NCBI GenBank assembly: GCA_902574035.1
Contig: CACGMC010000003.1
Location: 157,298 to 221,297, forward strand
DNA: 64,000 bases
Direction: 5' to 3'
From: an uncultured Pelagibacteraceae bacterium
GTDB taxonomy: Bacteria > Pseudomonadota > Alphaproteobacteria > Pelagibacterales > Pelagibacteraceae
Positions 42,600 to 51,421 of the stretch are shown here, piece by piece. The notes beneath the pieces are model-generated. The model was not told the origin of the DNA. It ran no database searches and saw nothing but the letters and a program-made list of their open reading frames with translations. The number at the start of each line of letters is the position of its first letter. Within the stretch, counting starts at the first letter, position 1. Position numbers and translations under genes: made by a program.

Positions 42600-44101
42600 A
42601 ATCAGAATTTAAAAATCTTTTTAAAATTCAGTCTAGTAAAAAGTCTAAACAAGCCATAATAGATCTTGGATCAAATTCAGTAAGAATGCTCATATATGAC
42701 GATTTTAAAATTTCTCCAATTCCAGTATTTAATGAAAAAGCAGTCTGCAAACTTGGAAAGAATTTAGATAAATCAAAAAAATTAAACCCAGATGGAATTA
42801 AAAGCTCTTTAAAAGTTTTAAATAGATTTAAAGAAATTTTAGATATCTCAGGAGTTCTAAATTTAGAAATTATTGCAACTGCAGCTTTTAGAGAGGCTAC
42901 TGATGCAAGTGAATTTTTAGAAGAAATTAAAAGAATATTTGATAAAAAGCCACTAGTATTATCTGGTGAGGAAGAAGCAAGAACATCAGCTAATGGTGTA
43001 ATGGTAGGATTTGATGAAGTAGATGGACTAGTTGCAGATTTAGGAGGTGGAAGTTTAGAACTTGCCAGAGTTTCTAAAAATCAAATTTTTGAAACAACTT
43101 CTTTACCTCTTGGAGTATTAAGACTTGAAAATAATCCTATTATAAAAAAGAGAAATTTAGGAAAATATGTTAAAAAACTTTTAAAAGATGAAAAATGGCT
43201 TTTTAAAAAGAAATTTAAAAATATTTATTTAGTAGGAGGGACTTGGAGGTCATTATTTAAATATCATCTTTTTAAAGAACAACATCCATTACATATTTTG
43301 CATCAATATAAGTTAACTAAAGACTCAGCGGTTAAATACTTAAACAAAATTTCAAAATTTAACAAATCTTCTCTGAAATCAATGGAATATATTACTAAAT
43401 CTAGAACTCCCTACTTACCTTTTAGTTCCATAATTCTCAACGAAATAATTGAAGCAGCAAGTCCTTCAAAAGTTATTTGTTCGATAAGTGGATTAAGGGA
43501 AGGACATATGAATACAATTATAAATCATGGAATGAGTGAGGATGAAATTTTTAAATTAAAAACTGATGGTATATCTTTTAAAAAAGGGGACTATGGAAAA
43601 AGTTTTGAGAAATATTTTAATTTTATTTCACCATTATTTGAAGATAATGAATATTTTAATCGAAGATTACTAACCTTAGCTTGTATCCTAAGTAAAATGG
43701 ATTGGGGTTTGGGCGCTTTTCAAAAAGCAGAGCTAGTTTTTATGGAAGTGTTAAACACTCCACTGCTAAAACTAGAACATAGAGATAGAGTAAAAGTTGC
43801 ATCAGCAAGCTTTTGGAGACATTGTGGTTTAAAATACAATCCGAATTATCAGTTTCTAAGCATCTTAAATAACAACGAAATTTTATCCTCAAAGCAAGTA
43901 GGATCTGCTTTACGGTTAGCTGAGTCACTTACAAGTATGTCTTCTTTGTTATTAGATGAATTTAAAATTTATAAAAGAAATAAGACTATTTTTTTGAAAA
44001 TACCCAACAATCACAGCGATATAGTCTCAAAACAAGTAACAAAAAGACTTAAAAATCTAGCAAGCGAGATGAATGTCGATTCTAATATTATTTATTCTTA
44101 A
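42596..44101 (+). CDS. ppx: Exopolyphosphatase Ppx/GppA family
   Basis: 501 residues of the ASKHA fold. Phosphate-binding loops are IDLGSNSVRMLIYD (residues 22-35) and VADLGGGSLELARV; TAAFREATDA and LSGEEEARTSANGV are also diagnostic. A C-terminal helical domain (~300-501) follows. It degrades polyphosphate and/or pppGpp. Its start lies inside the ppk stop region (ATGA-type overlap). Confidence 0.92.
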   Translation: MKSEFKNLFKIQSSKKSKQAIIDLGSNSVRMLIYDDFKISPIPVFNEKAVCKLGKNLDKSKKLNPDGIKSSLKVLNRFKEILDISGVLNLEIIATAAFREATDASEFLEEIKRIFDKKPLVLSGEEEARTSANGVMVGFDEVDGLVADLGGGSLELARVSKNQIFETTSLPLGVLRLENNPIIKKRNLGKYVKKLLKDEKWLFKKKFKNIYLVGGTWRSLFKYHLFKEQHPLHILHQYKLTKDSAVKYLNKISKFNKSSLKSMEYITKSRTPYLPFSSIILNEIIEAASPSKVICSISGLREGHMNTIINHGMSEDEIFKLKTDGISFKKGDYGKSFEKYFNFISPLFEDNEYFNRRLLTLACILSKMDWGLGAFQKAELVFMEVLNTPLLKLEHRDRVKVASASFWRHCGLKYNPNYQFLSILNNNEILSSKQVGSALRLAESLTSMSSLLLDEFKIYKRNKTIFLKIPNNHSDIVSKQVTKRLKNLASEMNVDSNIIYS

Positions 44102-44195
44102 AAATTAATAAATATTTAACTTAATTTAAATATTTTTTTAGCAATCCTATATTAATGATTGTTTAACAGTCTCCCAACTGTGTTTGTTAATTAAT

Positions 44196-44226
44196 TAGCC
44201 CAAGGTATCTTTATTGCCTTGGGCTA
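44196..44226. terminator. Hairpin between convergent ppx and aquaporin genes
   Basis: A 10 bp perfect stem (TAGCCCAAGG / CCTTGGGCTA) with an 11-base loop lies in the 159 bp gap. No U-run follows on either strand, but its position suits a bidirectional terminator or 3'-end stabiliser. The rest of the gap shows nothing clear. Confidence 0.55.
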
Positions 44227-44260
44227 CCCTCAAACTATAAAATATCTTTTTCTGAGTGAT

Positions 44261-44914
44261 TTATCTTTTGTTAAGAAATAAAATTCTGACGATCTTGTAA
44301 GCAATATATCCGCCTAAAACTTCAGCTAAAATGTAACTCGGTGTATTGATAAAGTTTATCCCAGTAAACGTGTCTGTAAAGGTTCTGGCTATAGCAACTG
44401 CGGGATTAGCAAAAGAAGTAGAAGACGTAAACCAATATCCAGCCGAAATAAATGCCCCAACAGATGATGCGACTACAATTTTTCCACTTTTAATTGTTCC
44501 AAAAATAATAAAAATTAATCCAAAAGTCGCAATTATTTCAGCAGTAAAAATATTTATGCCGGGCCTCATTTTTCTGGAAAGTTCAATTATACTTTGATCA
44601 AACATAAAGTTTGCAAGCATTACTCCCAACATACAACCTAAAATCTGTGCTGTATAATAATTTATTAAATCTTTTCTTTTCGTTTTGCCCGCAAAAAACA
44701 TACATGTTGTAACGACTGGATTGAAATGTGCTCCAGAAACATCCGCAAGACTTGCAATAAGAACAAATAAACCGGCACCTGTTGCCAATGTATTTGCAAT
44801 TAACATTAAAGCAGTATCATTAGTTAAATTTTCAGCCATAATCCCTGAGCCTACGATGATCATCACTAAGAAAGCACAACCTATAAATTCAGCTAAAAAA
44901 ATTTTATTACGCAT
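44261..44914 (-). CDS. aqpS: MIP-family channel (AqpS-like aquaglyceroporin)
   Basis: 217 residues with six membrane helices and two half-helix loops: HFNPVV (first box NPV instead of NPA) and FANPAVAIARTFTDTF (canonical NPA plus the selectivity-filter Arg). The gene overlaps arsC by 8 bases. In Sinorhizobium, the aquaglyceroporin AqpS works with ArsC: ArsC reduces arsenate and AqpS lets arsenite leave down its gradient. The same pair here points to arsenite export; glycerol or water transport remains possible. Confidence 0.8.
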   Translation of the reverse strand: MRNKIFLAEFIGCAFLVMIIVGSGIMAENLTNDTALMLIANTLATGAGLFVLIASLADVSGAHFNPVVTTCMFFAGKTKRKDLINYYTAQILGCMLGVMLANFMFDQSIIELSRKMRPGINIFTAEIIATFGLIFIIFGTIKSGKIVVASSVGAFISAGYWFTSSTSFANPAVAIARTFTDTFTGINFINTPSYILAEVLGGYIAYKIVRILFLNKR

Positions 44915-45338
44915 CTTTAATCCAATCTTCTATTTTTTTTTCAATTATGTTGTAAGTGTTAGCAATTATTGAATTTATTTCATCATCGCTTTTAGCTTTT
45001 TGAATTTTTACAACGGGATCATCCAAATCCCAGTGGATTATTTTATCTTTTTCAGGCCATACAGGACAAACCTCATTATTTGCATTCGAACAAACTGTAA
45101 ATACCTGGTAAAATTTTATATCGTTTTTTAAAAAATCATTAAAATTTTTTGAATAATAACCAGATAGATCAAAGTTTCTGTTTTCAAGAAATTTCTTTAC
45201 ATGTTCATTTATTTTTCCAGATGGTTTGCTACCAGCACTAAAAGCTTTAAATTTTTTTTTATATTTATTGTCCATAATTGTTTCTGCAATAATACTTCTT
45301 GCTGAGTTTCCAGTACAAACAAAAAGTATATTTTTCAT
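44907..45338 (-). CDS. arsC: Arsenate reductase of the low-molecular-weight phosphatase type
   Basis: 143 residues. The anion loop is FVCTGNSARSIIAE (CX5R, Cys8 or close), the relay cysteines are in VCSNANNEVCPVWPEKDK, and HWDLDDPV is the typical end motif. These features separate thiol-dependent arsenate reductases from protein tyrosine phosphatases. Arsenate enters cells through Pst as a phosphate mimic, so the location by pst/pho is meaningful. It starts directly at the stop of the 79-residue membrane protein gene. Confidence 0.88.
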   Translation of the reverse strand: MKNILFVCTGNSARSIIAETIMDNKYKKKFKAFSAGSKPSGKINEHVKKFLENRNFDLSGYYSKNFNDFLKNDIKFYQVFTVCSNANNEVCPVWPEKDKIIHWDLDDPVVKIQKAKSDDEINSIIANTYNIIEKKIEDWIKDA

Positions 45339-45578
45339 TTAAAAAATACCCTGGCTATAAGAATATTTTATTATTCCAGCAATCATTATAGGTATTTGTA
45401 GTGAAAAATTCATTAGCAATGGATTGTCCTTAGTTATCTTACCGACAATTGTCCATCCAATAATTCCTAAACCGTGTGGCACCATACTGTAAGGATAATA
45501 ATCTAAATAAAAAGTTAATATTCCAAACAATGTTAAAACTGTGCTTATCCACTTCAAATATTTGATTGATATGACCAT
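45339..45578 (-). CDS. Small membrane protein upstream of arsC, 79 aa
   Basis: 79 residues with two or three hydrophobic segments (about 8-27, 32-47 and 55-72). No family is recognised. It has the strongest ribosome site in the region (AAAGGAGG, 7 bases before the ATG), and its stop abuts the arsC start, so it probably leads the arsC-aqpS unit. A role in arsenic handling is inferred from position only. Confidence 0.6.
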   Translation of the reverse strand: MVISIKYLKWISTVLTLFGILTFYLDYYPYSMVPHGLGIIGWTIVGKITKDNPLLMNFSLQIPIMIAGIIKYSYSQGIF

Positions 45579-45599
45579 TTTTTACCTCCTTTCAAGTTT

Positions 45600-45617
45600 A
45601 TTATAGAATTGTTAAGA
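45600..45617 (-). promoter_or_regulatory. Weak Pho-box-like site / TATAAT upstream of the arsC unit
   Basis: Read on the minus strand: TCTTAAC-AATT-CTATAAT, which shares spacing and 11 of 14 half-site positions with the plcP Pho box. The second half contains a TATAAT, so it may simply be a -10 element. It lies 21 bases before the 79-aa gene. Confidence 0.3.
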
Positions 45618-45626
45618 TTTTATGAA

Positions 45627-46133
45627 TTAGGCCGAAGATTTAACTTTTTTCTCAATAAATTCTGGTACTTCATCATCCTTATCCAGAACATCCTCTTTTT
45701 GACCTTTAGGTTGAAATGCATATAAAACGTGTAATTTGCAATATGGAAAATCTTCTTCTGGTTTTCTACCGCAGAAATAAAAACTTTCTTCATTTGGATG
45801 ACCTATAGGCCATTTACATGTGTCCTCAGATAACTCTTCTAAAGACTTAGGGTTCTCAGGCTCAAAGTTTTTATCAAGTAATATAGATTGAAATTTTTGT
45901 TTTCTTGTAAGTGGTTGTTGAGAAGGTCTTCTTTGAATTTTATTCTGGCCTGAACTAGCTCCTGAAGTATGAGAACTTTTAGAAGGAGCTCTTGCTTCTA
46001 AATTTAACCTATGAGCTTTTCCTATTACTGCATTCCTTGTTGTGTCCCCTAACATCTCTGCTATTTGACTAGCGGTATGGCCTTTTTTCCAAAGTTCCTT
46101 TAATTTTTGTACTTTTTCGTCGGTCCAGCTCAT
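45627..46133 (-). CDS. gcrA: Cell cycle regulator GcrA
   Basis: 168 residues. The N-terminal DNA-binding domain MSWTDEKVQKLKELWKKG (residues 1-18) followed by SASQIAEMLG-like TASQIAEMLGDTTRNAVIGKAHRL is diagnostic of GcrA. A C-terminal sigma-70-interacting part has CKWPIGHP and YFCGRKPEEDFPYCKLH, where Cys/His residues could bind zinc. In Caulobacter, GcrA activates transcription at CcrM-methylated promoters; no ccrM is in this window. It supports an alphaproteobacterial source. Confidence 0.95.
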   Translation of the reverse strand: MSWTDEKVQKLKELWKKGHTASQIAEMLGDTTRNAVIGKAHRLNLEARAPSKSSHTSGASSGQNKIQRRPSQQPLTRKQKFQSILLDKNFEPENPKSLEELSEDTCKWPIGHPNEESFYFCGRKPEEDFPYCKLHVLYAFQPKGQKEDVLDKDDEVPEFIEKKVKSSA

Positions 46134-46196
46134 AATTCAACTTATACTATATATAGTAGATTAGTAAAATATAATTACAGTATTTAGTGTTTACAG

Positions 46197-46219
46197 GGCT
46201 TTTTCAAACATAAAAAGCC
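46197..46219. repeat. Inverted repeat in the gcrA/permease divergent region
   Basis: GGCTTTTT / AAAAAGCC forms an 8 bp stem with a 7-base loop in the 150 bp gap between gcrA and the divergent permease gene. No U-tract follows. It could be a regulatory hairpin in the permease leader; nothing else is evident in the gap beyond AT-rich promoter-like sequence and a 14-base palindrome at 46145-46158. Confidence 0.35.
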
Positions 46220-46283
46220 TATAGTCTGAGGGTAACTAGAGTTTTACACAGTTTTTTCATAATTTAAAGCTATAAGACTATTG

Positions 46284-47096
46284 ATGGTTGAAATATCTAG
46301 AAAATATAAAATTGGAACAAGAAGATTTGGTTCAATAAATTGGATAGGTGCTTGGACACTTTATAAAAAAGAAGTGTTAAGATTTCTTATTGTTTGGATA
46401 CAAACTATATTTTCTCCACTCATCACATCTCTTTTATTTCTATTAGTATTATCTTTAGCAATAGGCAATGATAGAGGAGATGTTTTAGGTGTACCGTTTA
46501 TTGTCTTTCTTGCACCAGGTTTAATTGCGATGCAAATTATTCAACAAGCTTTTTCCCATTCATCATCCTCATTTATGATAGGAAAAATTCAAGGAAATAT
46601 TGTAGATTTAGTTTATGCGCCTTTATCTGCTGGCGAAGTTACCTTAGCTATTACCCTAGCATCTGTTACAAGAAGTGTACTTATTGCGATTATCTCAATA
46701 TTAGTATTTTATTTATTTATTAATTTTGAAATTAAAAATTTTATTACTTTGATAGCTTTTACTTTTTTGTCTGCATTTTCTCTCGGAGCTTTAGGAATAA
46801 TTGCAGGGCTTTGGGCTGAAAAATTTGATCACATGGCTACGGTAACTAACTTTATCATAATTCCTTTATCGTTTCTATCAGGCACTTTTTATTCTATAGA
46901 AAGACTACCCGAAACATTACAAATCATTAGTAAAGCAAATCCATTTTTCTACATGATAGATGGTTTCAGATACAGTTTTTTAGGACAATCAGATGGCTCT
47001 GTTTTTTTTGGACTAGTTTATTTATCAATCACAAGTTTATTGATATGGTTTGTTGCATATATTTTGTATAAAAAAGGATATAAAATTAAATCTTAA
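46284..47096 (+). CDS. ABC-2 type transporter permease
   Basis: 270 residues from the ATG at 46284; a TTG one codon upstream is unlikely. Six membrane helices and the family motif LSGTFYSIERLPETLQIISKANPFFYMIDGFRY place it with YadH-like ABC-2 permeases, exporters of polymers, lipids or drugs. The matching ATPase gene is not adjacent on either side. It is 2 bp ahead of argD, so it may share that transcript. Substrate is unknown. Confidence 0.85.
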   Translation: MVEISRKYKIGTRRFGSINWIGAWTLYKKEVLRFLIVWIQTIFSPLITSLLFLLVLSLAIGNDRGDVLGVPFIVFLAPGLIAMQIIQQAFSHSSSSFMIGKIQGNIVDLVYAPLSAGEVTLAITLASVTRSVLIAIISILVFYLFINFEIKNFITLIAFTFLSAFSLGALGIIAGLWAEKFDHMATVTNFIIIPLSFLSGTFYSIERLPETLQIISKANPFFYMIDGFRYSFLGQSDGSVFFGLVYLSITSLLIWFVAYILYKKGYKIKS

Positions 47097-47098
47097 AT

Positions 47099-48265
47099 AT
47101 GAGTGCTATTTTACAAACATACAACAGAAAAAAGATATCTTTTAAAAGAGGTAGAGGTTCTTACCTTTATTCAAATAATGGAAAAAAATATTTAGATTTT
47201 GTTCAAGGAATTGCAGTTAATAGCTTGGGTCACAGCCACCCTCATTTAATTAAAGCTGTTAATGCGCAATCAAAAAAACTTTGGCATGTTTCTAATGCAT
47301 TTAACATTCCAGAACAAGAAAAACTTGCAAAAAGATTAACTCAAAAAACATTTGCAAATTTTGTTGCGTTTCAAAATTCAGGAGCTGAAGCGACTGAACT
47401 AGCAATTAAAATTGCAAGAAAATATTTTCACTCTAAAGGAAAACCAAACAAAAATAGAATTCTTTGCATAAATAACAGTTTTCATGGAAGAACTTTGGCT
47501 ACAATTTTTGCAAGCAATAGTAAAAAAATGACAGAGGGTTTTGGCCCAAAAGTTGCTGGCTTCGATCATTTTACTTTTGGTAATCATAAAGATTTAGAAA
47601 AAAAAATTACAAAAAAAACTGCTGCAATAATGATTGAAACAATAATGGGGGAGGGTGGAATAAAAGTTATTCCAGATTTTTGCTTAAAAGGCCTTAGAAA
47701 GCTTTGTAATAAAAAAAAGATACTCTTAATCCTGGATGAAGTTCAATGTGGAATAGGAAGATCGGGTAAATTTTTTGCTTTTGAATACGCCAATATAAAG
47801 CCCGACATTGTGCCAATTGCAAAAGGTATAGGTGGCGGATTTCCAATAGGTGCCTGCTTAGTAAATAAAAAAGTTGCATCTACAATGAAACCAGGTTCCC
47901 ATGGAACAACATTTGGAGGGAATCCTTTAGCAATGAGTGTGGGTAATGCAGTGTTAGATGTAATTTTTAAAAAGAATTTTTTAAAAAATGTTAGAAATAT
48001 AAGCAGATATTTCAAAGCAAAATTAAATAATATTCAACTTCAAAATCAAAAAGTAATTAAAGAAGTAAGAGGAACAGGTTTATTATTAGGACTTCAGGTA
48101 AAAGTAAACCAAGCAAAATTTATTGAAAAATTAATGAAAGAAAAACTGCTTACCATCAGAGCTGCAGAAAATGTAGTAAGAATATTACCTCCTTTAAATG
48201 TATCCAAAAAAGAAATTGATCAAGCAGTGACAATTATTAACAAAGTATGTAAGAGTTATAAATGA
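47099..48265 (+). CDS. argD: Acetylornithine aminotransferase
   Basis: 388 residues, PLP fold type I class III. Motifs are YLDFVQGIAVNSLGHSHP, FQNSGAEATELAIKIARKY, NSFHGRTLATI, LILDEVQCGIGRSGKFFAFEY and PIAKGIGGGFPIGA, with the PLP-binding Lys in the last. It converts N-acetylglutamate semialdehyde to acetylornithine in arginine synthesis and may also serve in lysine synthesis. It overlaps argF by 4 bases. Confidence 0.95.
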   Translation: MSAILQTYNRKKISFKRGRGSYLYSNNGKKYLDFVQGIAVNSLGHSHPHLIKAVNAQSKKLWHVSNAFNIPEQEKLAKRLTQKTFANFVAFQNSGAEATELAIKIARKYFHSKGKPNKNRILCINNSFHGRTLATIFASNSKKMTEGFGPKVAGFDHFTFGNHKDLEKKITKKTAAIMIETIMGEGGIKVIPDFCLKGLRKLCNKKKILLILDEVQCGIGRSGKFFAFEYANIKPDIVPIAKGIGGGFPIGACLVNKKVASTMKPGSHGTTFGGNPLAMSVGNAVLDVIFKKNFLKNVRNISRYFKAKLNNIQLQNQKVIKEVRGTGLLLGLQVKVNQAKFIEKLMKEKLLTIRAAENVVRILPPLNVSKKEIDQAVTIINKVCKSYK

Positions 48266-49188
48266 GAAACTTTTTAAATATCGCTGATCATTCCTCATCG
48301 TTACTTAGAAATATAATTGATGAAGCCAAAGATAGAAAAAACAAAAGACAAGGTCAGAATAAATCTTCTATAGATAAAGACAAACCTTTAGATGGAAAAT
48401 CAATGATAATGATTTTTGAAAAGCCATCTACGAGAACAAGAATATCTTTTGATTTAGCTATTAAGCAATTAGGGGGCTCTTCTATGATTTTAAATCCTGA
48501 TGGAATACATTATGGTAAAGGGGAAGAAAGTATAAAAGACACTGCAAGAGTTTTATCCGAATATTCAGATATACTTATGATTAGGACATCATCACATAAA
48601 AATTTAGAAGAATTTTCAAAATATTCGAAAATACCTGTAATAAATGGATTGTCGGATCAAAGTCATCCTTGTCAGGTTATGTCTGATATTCTTACTTTTG
48701 AGGAAAACAACGGAAATATAGAAGGGAAAACTATTTCGTGGATAGGTGATGGCAATAATAATATGTCTAATTCATTTATAGAGGCAGCTGTTAAATTTAA
48801 ATTTAATTTAAAAATTGGATGTCCAAAAAAATACAGTCCTAACAATAAGATTTTAAGATGGGCGTCGAAAAATAATACCAAGATTTTCGTAACAAAAGAT
48901 CCTAGAGAAGCTATTAAGGATGCTGATTGTATCATGACTGATAAATGGGTTTCAATGAATGATAAAGTGAACAAAAAAGCAAAAAAGAAATCTCTTAAAG
49001 ATTATCAAGTTAATAAAAAACTGTTTAAACTTGCTAAAGCTGAATGCATATTTATGCATTGTCTTCCTGTCGGAAGAGGAGAAGAGGTTACTGACGATAT
49101 TATTGATGGAAAAAAATCAGTAATTTTGCAACAAGCTGCAAATAGAGTCCATGCCCAAAAAAGTATAATTTACTGGTGTTTAAGTTAA
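48262..49188 (+). CDS. argF: Ornithine carbamoyltransferase
   Basis: 308 residues. Carbamoyl-phosphate loop EKPSTRTRISFDLA (residues ~54-67), LSDQSHPCQVMSD and the catalytic MHCLPVGRGEEVTDDII are typical. The enzyme makes citrulline from ornithine and carbamoyl phosphate. argD-argF adjacency is common in alphaproteobacteria. It converges with the cytochrome gene with a 4 bp overlap. Confidence 0.95.
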   Translation: MRNFLNIADHSSSLLRNIIDEAKDRKNKRQGQNKSSIDKDKPLDGKSMIMIFEKPSTRTRISFDLAIKQLGGSSMILNPDGIHYGKGEESIKDTARVLSEYSDILMIRTSSHKNLEEFSKYSKIPVINGLSDQSHPCQVMSDILTFEENNGNIEGKTISWIGDGNNNMSNSFIEAAVKFKFNLKIGCPKKYSPNNKILRWASKNNTKIFVTKDPREAIKDADCIMTDKWVSMNDKVNKKAKKKSLKDYQVNKKLFKLAKAECIFMHCLPVGRGEEVTDDIIDGKKSVILQQAANRVHAQKSIIYWCLS

Positions 49189-49733
49189 GGTAAGTTTTTA
49201 GGACTCGAGCTTTTTGAATTCATATAAAGTATAACAGAAGCTCGATCTTTTTCTTTCCTCAATCCTGCAAATGCCATTTTTGTTCCCTTTATATAGGCTT
49301 GAGGTTTAATTAAGTATGAGTTCATTTCCTCAAAGGTCCATTCTTTAGCGTAAGCTAACATTGCCTTAGAATAGTTATAGTCACTTATCGCACCTGCTTC
49401 TCTTCCTATTACACCCCAAAGATTTGGACCAATTTTATTTTTTCCATCCGCAGCTATCATATGGCAAGCAGAACATTTCTTAAAAACTTTCTCACCGTGA
49501 GCTATATCACCCATAGCCAATAAAGCCTTGATATCTACAGGTGCATCTACCTTGACGGCTTTTGTTGAAACTTCTTGACTAGAACTGTCTTGTTCAATGC
49601 CTTCTACTTTATAAGCTGACATTTTAGGTTTCTCGACATAAAAAAGGATATCTACTACTTTACCAATACCTATAATTATAAGTGCTGTAAGTAGTATAGA
49701 GGCAATGATTTTATTTATTTCAAAACTGTCCAT
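49185..49733 (-). CDS. cycM: Membrane-anchored cytochrome c (CycM-like)
   Basis: 182 residues. An uncleaved N-terminal membrane helix (about 9-31), a ~40-residue linker and a class I cytochrome c domain with the haem motif KKCSACH (Cys87, Cys90, His91) and axial Met in KGTKMAFAG. This resembles CycM/cytochrome c552, which carries electrons from the bc1 complex to the aa3 oxidase on the periplasmic side. kdsB and pheA lie divergently next to it, an order seen in other alphaproteobacteria. Confidence 0.88.
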   Translation of the reverse strand: MDSFEINKIIASILLTALIIIGIGKVVDILFYVEKPKMSAYKVEGIEQDSSSQEVSTKAVKVDAPVDIKALLAMGDIAHGEKVFKKCSACHMIAADGKNKIGPNLWGVIGREAGAISDYNYSKAMLAYAKEWTFEEMNSYLIKPQAYIKGTKMAFAGLRKEKDRASVILYMNSKSSSPKNLP

Positions 49734-49825
49734 ATCTTGATAAGTATTTTAAACATATAACACGAGTTTGAGCAAAAAACTCTACTTTAAAATACTTTTT
49801 TGCGTCTTTTTAGCCGCATAAATAT

Positions 49826-50560
49826 ATGACTGAAAACGTAATTATTATTCCAACCAGGCTTGAGGCAACAAGATTACCCAACAAGCCTCTAAAAAAAATA
49901 AACAACAAAGAGATGATAATTCATGTTTATGAAGCCGCTAAAAAATCGAATGTAGGCGAAGTTATAGTTGCATCACCTAATCAACAAATTTGCGAATTAA
50001 TAACTTCAGTAAAAGGAGTATGCGTAAAAACAAAACCTGATCATGAAACAGGCACTGATAGAATATTTGAAGTTTTCGATAAATTTTTAAATAAGAAACC
50101 TCAGATTATAATAAATTTACAAGGTGATATGCCTAACATAAACCCATCAGCTATCAAGATGTTGTCAGATTACATGAATAAAAATGTATGTGATATAGCA
50201 ACCTTAGCCAGCCAATTTAAAAATAGTAAAGAAATTGAAAATATCAATAATGTCAAGGTTGCAACAAATGAATTGTTATCAAACAATCAATTTGATGAGG
50301 CGACGGATTTTTTTAGAAAGAATGAAAATACAAATAAAAGACATATCTATCATCACATAGGAATTTATGCCTTTACTAAAGAAGCGTTATTAAGGTATGT
50401 AAGTCTGAATAGAACTAAAAACGAATTAGATAGAAATTTGGAACAACTTAGAGCATTAGAGAACAATATGAAAATTCATGTTGGTTACACACCTTCTCCG
50501 CCTCTTAGCGTTGATACCGAAGAAGATTTGAAGGATATCCAGGAGTTAATGAAAAAATGA
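49826..50560 (+). CDS. kdsB: 3-deoxy-manno-octulosonate cytidylyltransferase
   Basis: 244 residues. The nucleotidyltransferase opening IIPTRLEATRLPNKPL (residues 6-21), LQGDMPNINPSAI and HIGIYAFTKEALLRYVSL are KdsB signatures. It activates Kdo as CMP-Kdo for LPS assembly. With kdsD and lptBC it shows that the cell makes LPS. It overlaps pheA by 4 bases. Confidence 0.94.
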   Translation: MTENVIIIPTRLEATRLPNKPLKKINNKEMIIHVYEAAKKSNVGEVIVASPNQQICELITSVKGVCVKTKPDHETGTDRIFEVFDKFLNKKPQIIINLQGDMPNINPSAIKMLSDYMNKNVCDIATLASQFKNSKEIENINNVKVATNELLSNNQFDEATDFFRKNENTNKRHIYHHIGIYAFTKEALLRYVSLNRTKNELDRNLEQLRALENNMKIHVGYTPSPPLSVDTEEDLKDIQELMKK

Positions 50561-51399
50561 AAAAAAATAAAGTAGCATTTCAAGGTGAACTAGGCGCATA
50601 CTCCCATATTGCAATAAATGAATTATTCGAAAATCCTGAAATTAAAACATGCGCCACGTTTGAAGAGACATTTAAAGTAGCATTTGAAAATGAAGACTAC
50701 AAAATAGTTATACCTCTTGAGAATTCATTAGCAGGAAGAGTGGCAGATATTCATTATCTTTTACCAAAATATAAATTACAAATTCATGCTGAACACTTTC
50801 AAAAAGTAGAACACAATCTTCTTGCTAAAGAAAATACAAAATTAGAGGATATTAAATATGTTCGAAGTCACTCCCAGGCTATAGGACAGTGTCAAAAATT
50901 AATAATGGAAAAAAAATACAAAACAATTATTTCAGCTGATACAGCCGGTTCAGCTAAAGAGCTTTCAGATGGAAAAGATAATTCAATAGCGGCTATTGCA
51001 TCTAAACTTTCTGCTAAAATTTATAAACTTAAAATTTTAAAAGAAAATATTGAGGACGAAAAAGGTAATGTAACAAGGTTTTTAATAATGGGCAAAAGTG
51101 TTCAACAACCAGAATATAAGAAAGAAAAAAAATATATTACAACGTGTATTTTTAGATTAAAGAGTGAACCCGCTGCCCTTTATAAATCTTTAGGAGGATT
51201 TGCTACCAATCAAGTTAATATGACAAAGTTAGAAAGTTTTTCTGTAAAAAATACTTTTGCTCAAACTAATTTTTATTTAGATTTTGAGGGTCATATTGAA
51301 GAAAAATCGGTGCAAAATGCTTTAGAAGAACTCGGTTTTCATACTGAAAGCTTAGATATTTTGGGGGTTTATGAAGCATCAGATTTCAGGAAAAATTAG
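50557..51399 (+). CDS. pheA: Prephenate dehydratase
   Basis: 280 residues: the dehydratase domain (FQGELGAYSHIA, IVIPLENSLAGRVADIHYLL, GNVTRFLIMG with the catalytic Thr) followed by an ACT domain (EPAALYKSLGGFATNQVNMTKLESF, LDFEGH) for phenylalanine feedback. There is no chorismate mutase domain, as in alphaproteobacteria. It makes phenylpyruvate. The SRP RNA gene follows after 59 bases. Confidence 0.94.
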   Translation: MKKNKVAFQGELGAYSHIAINELFENPEIKTCATFEETFKVAFENEDYKIVIPLENSLAGRVADIHYLLPKYKLQIHAEHFQKVEHNLLAKENTKLEDIKYVRSHSQAIGQCQKLIMEKKYKTIISADTAGSAKELSDGKDNSIAAIASKLSAKIYKLKILKENIEDEKGNVTRFLIMGKSVQQPEYKKEKKYITTCIFRLKSEPAALYKSLGGFATNQVNMTKLESFSVKNTFAQTNFYLDFEGHIEEKSVQNALEELGFHTESLDILGVYEASDFRKN

Positions 51400-51421
51400 T
51401 CCACAAAAAAGAATTCTACTC

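Noticed and set aside
46145..46158. 14-base perfect palindrome TACTATATATAGTA upstream of gcrA
   Set aside because: In a ~75% AT intergenic region, short alternating AT palindromes are expected, and it overlaps a likely -10. Not treated as an operator.
49764..49782. GAGTTT/AAACTC hairpin in the cycM-kdsB gap
   Set aside because: A 6 bp AT-rich stem is expected by chance here, and no regulatory context was found.
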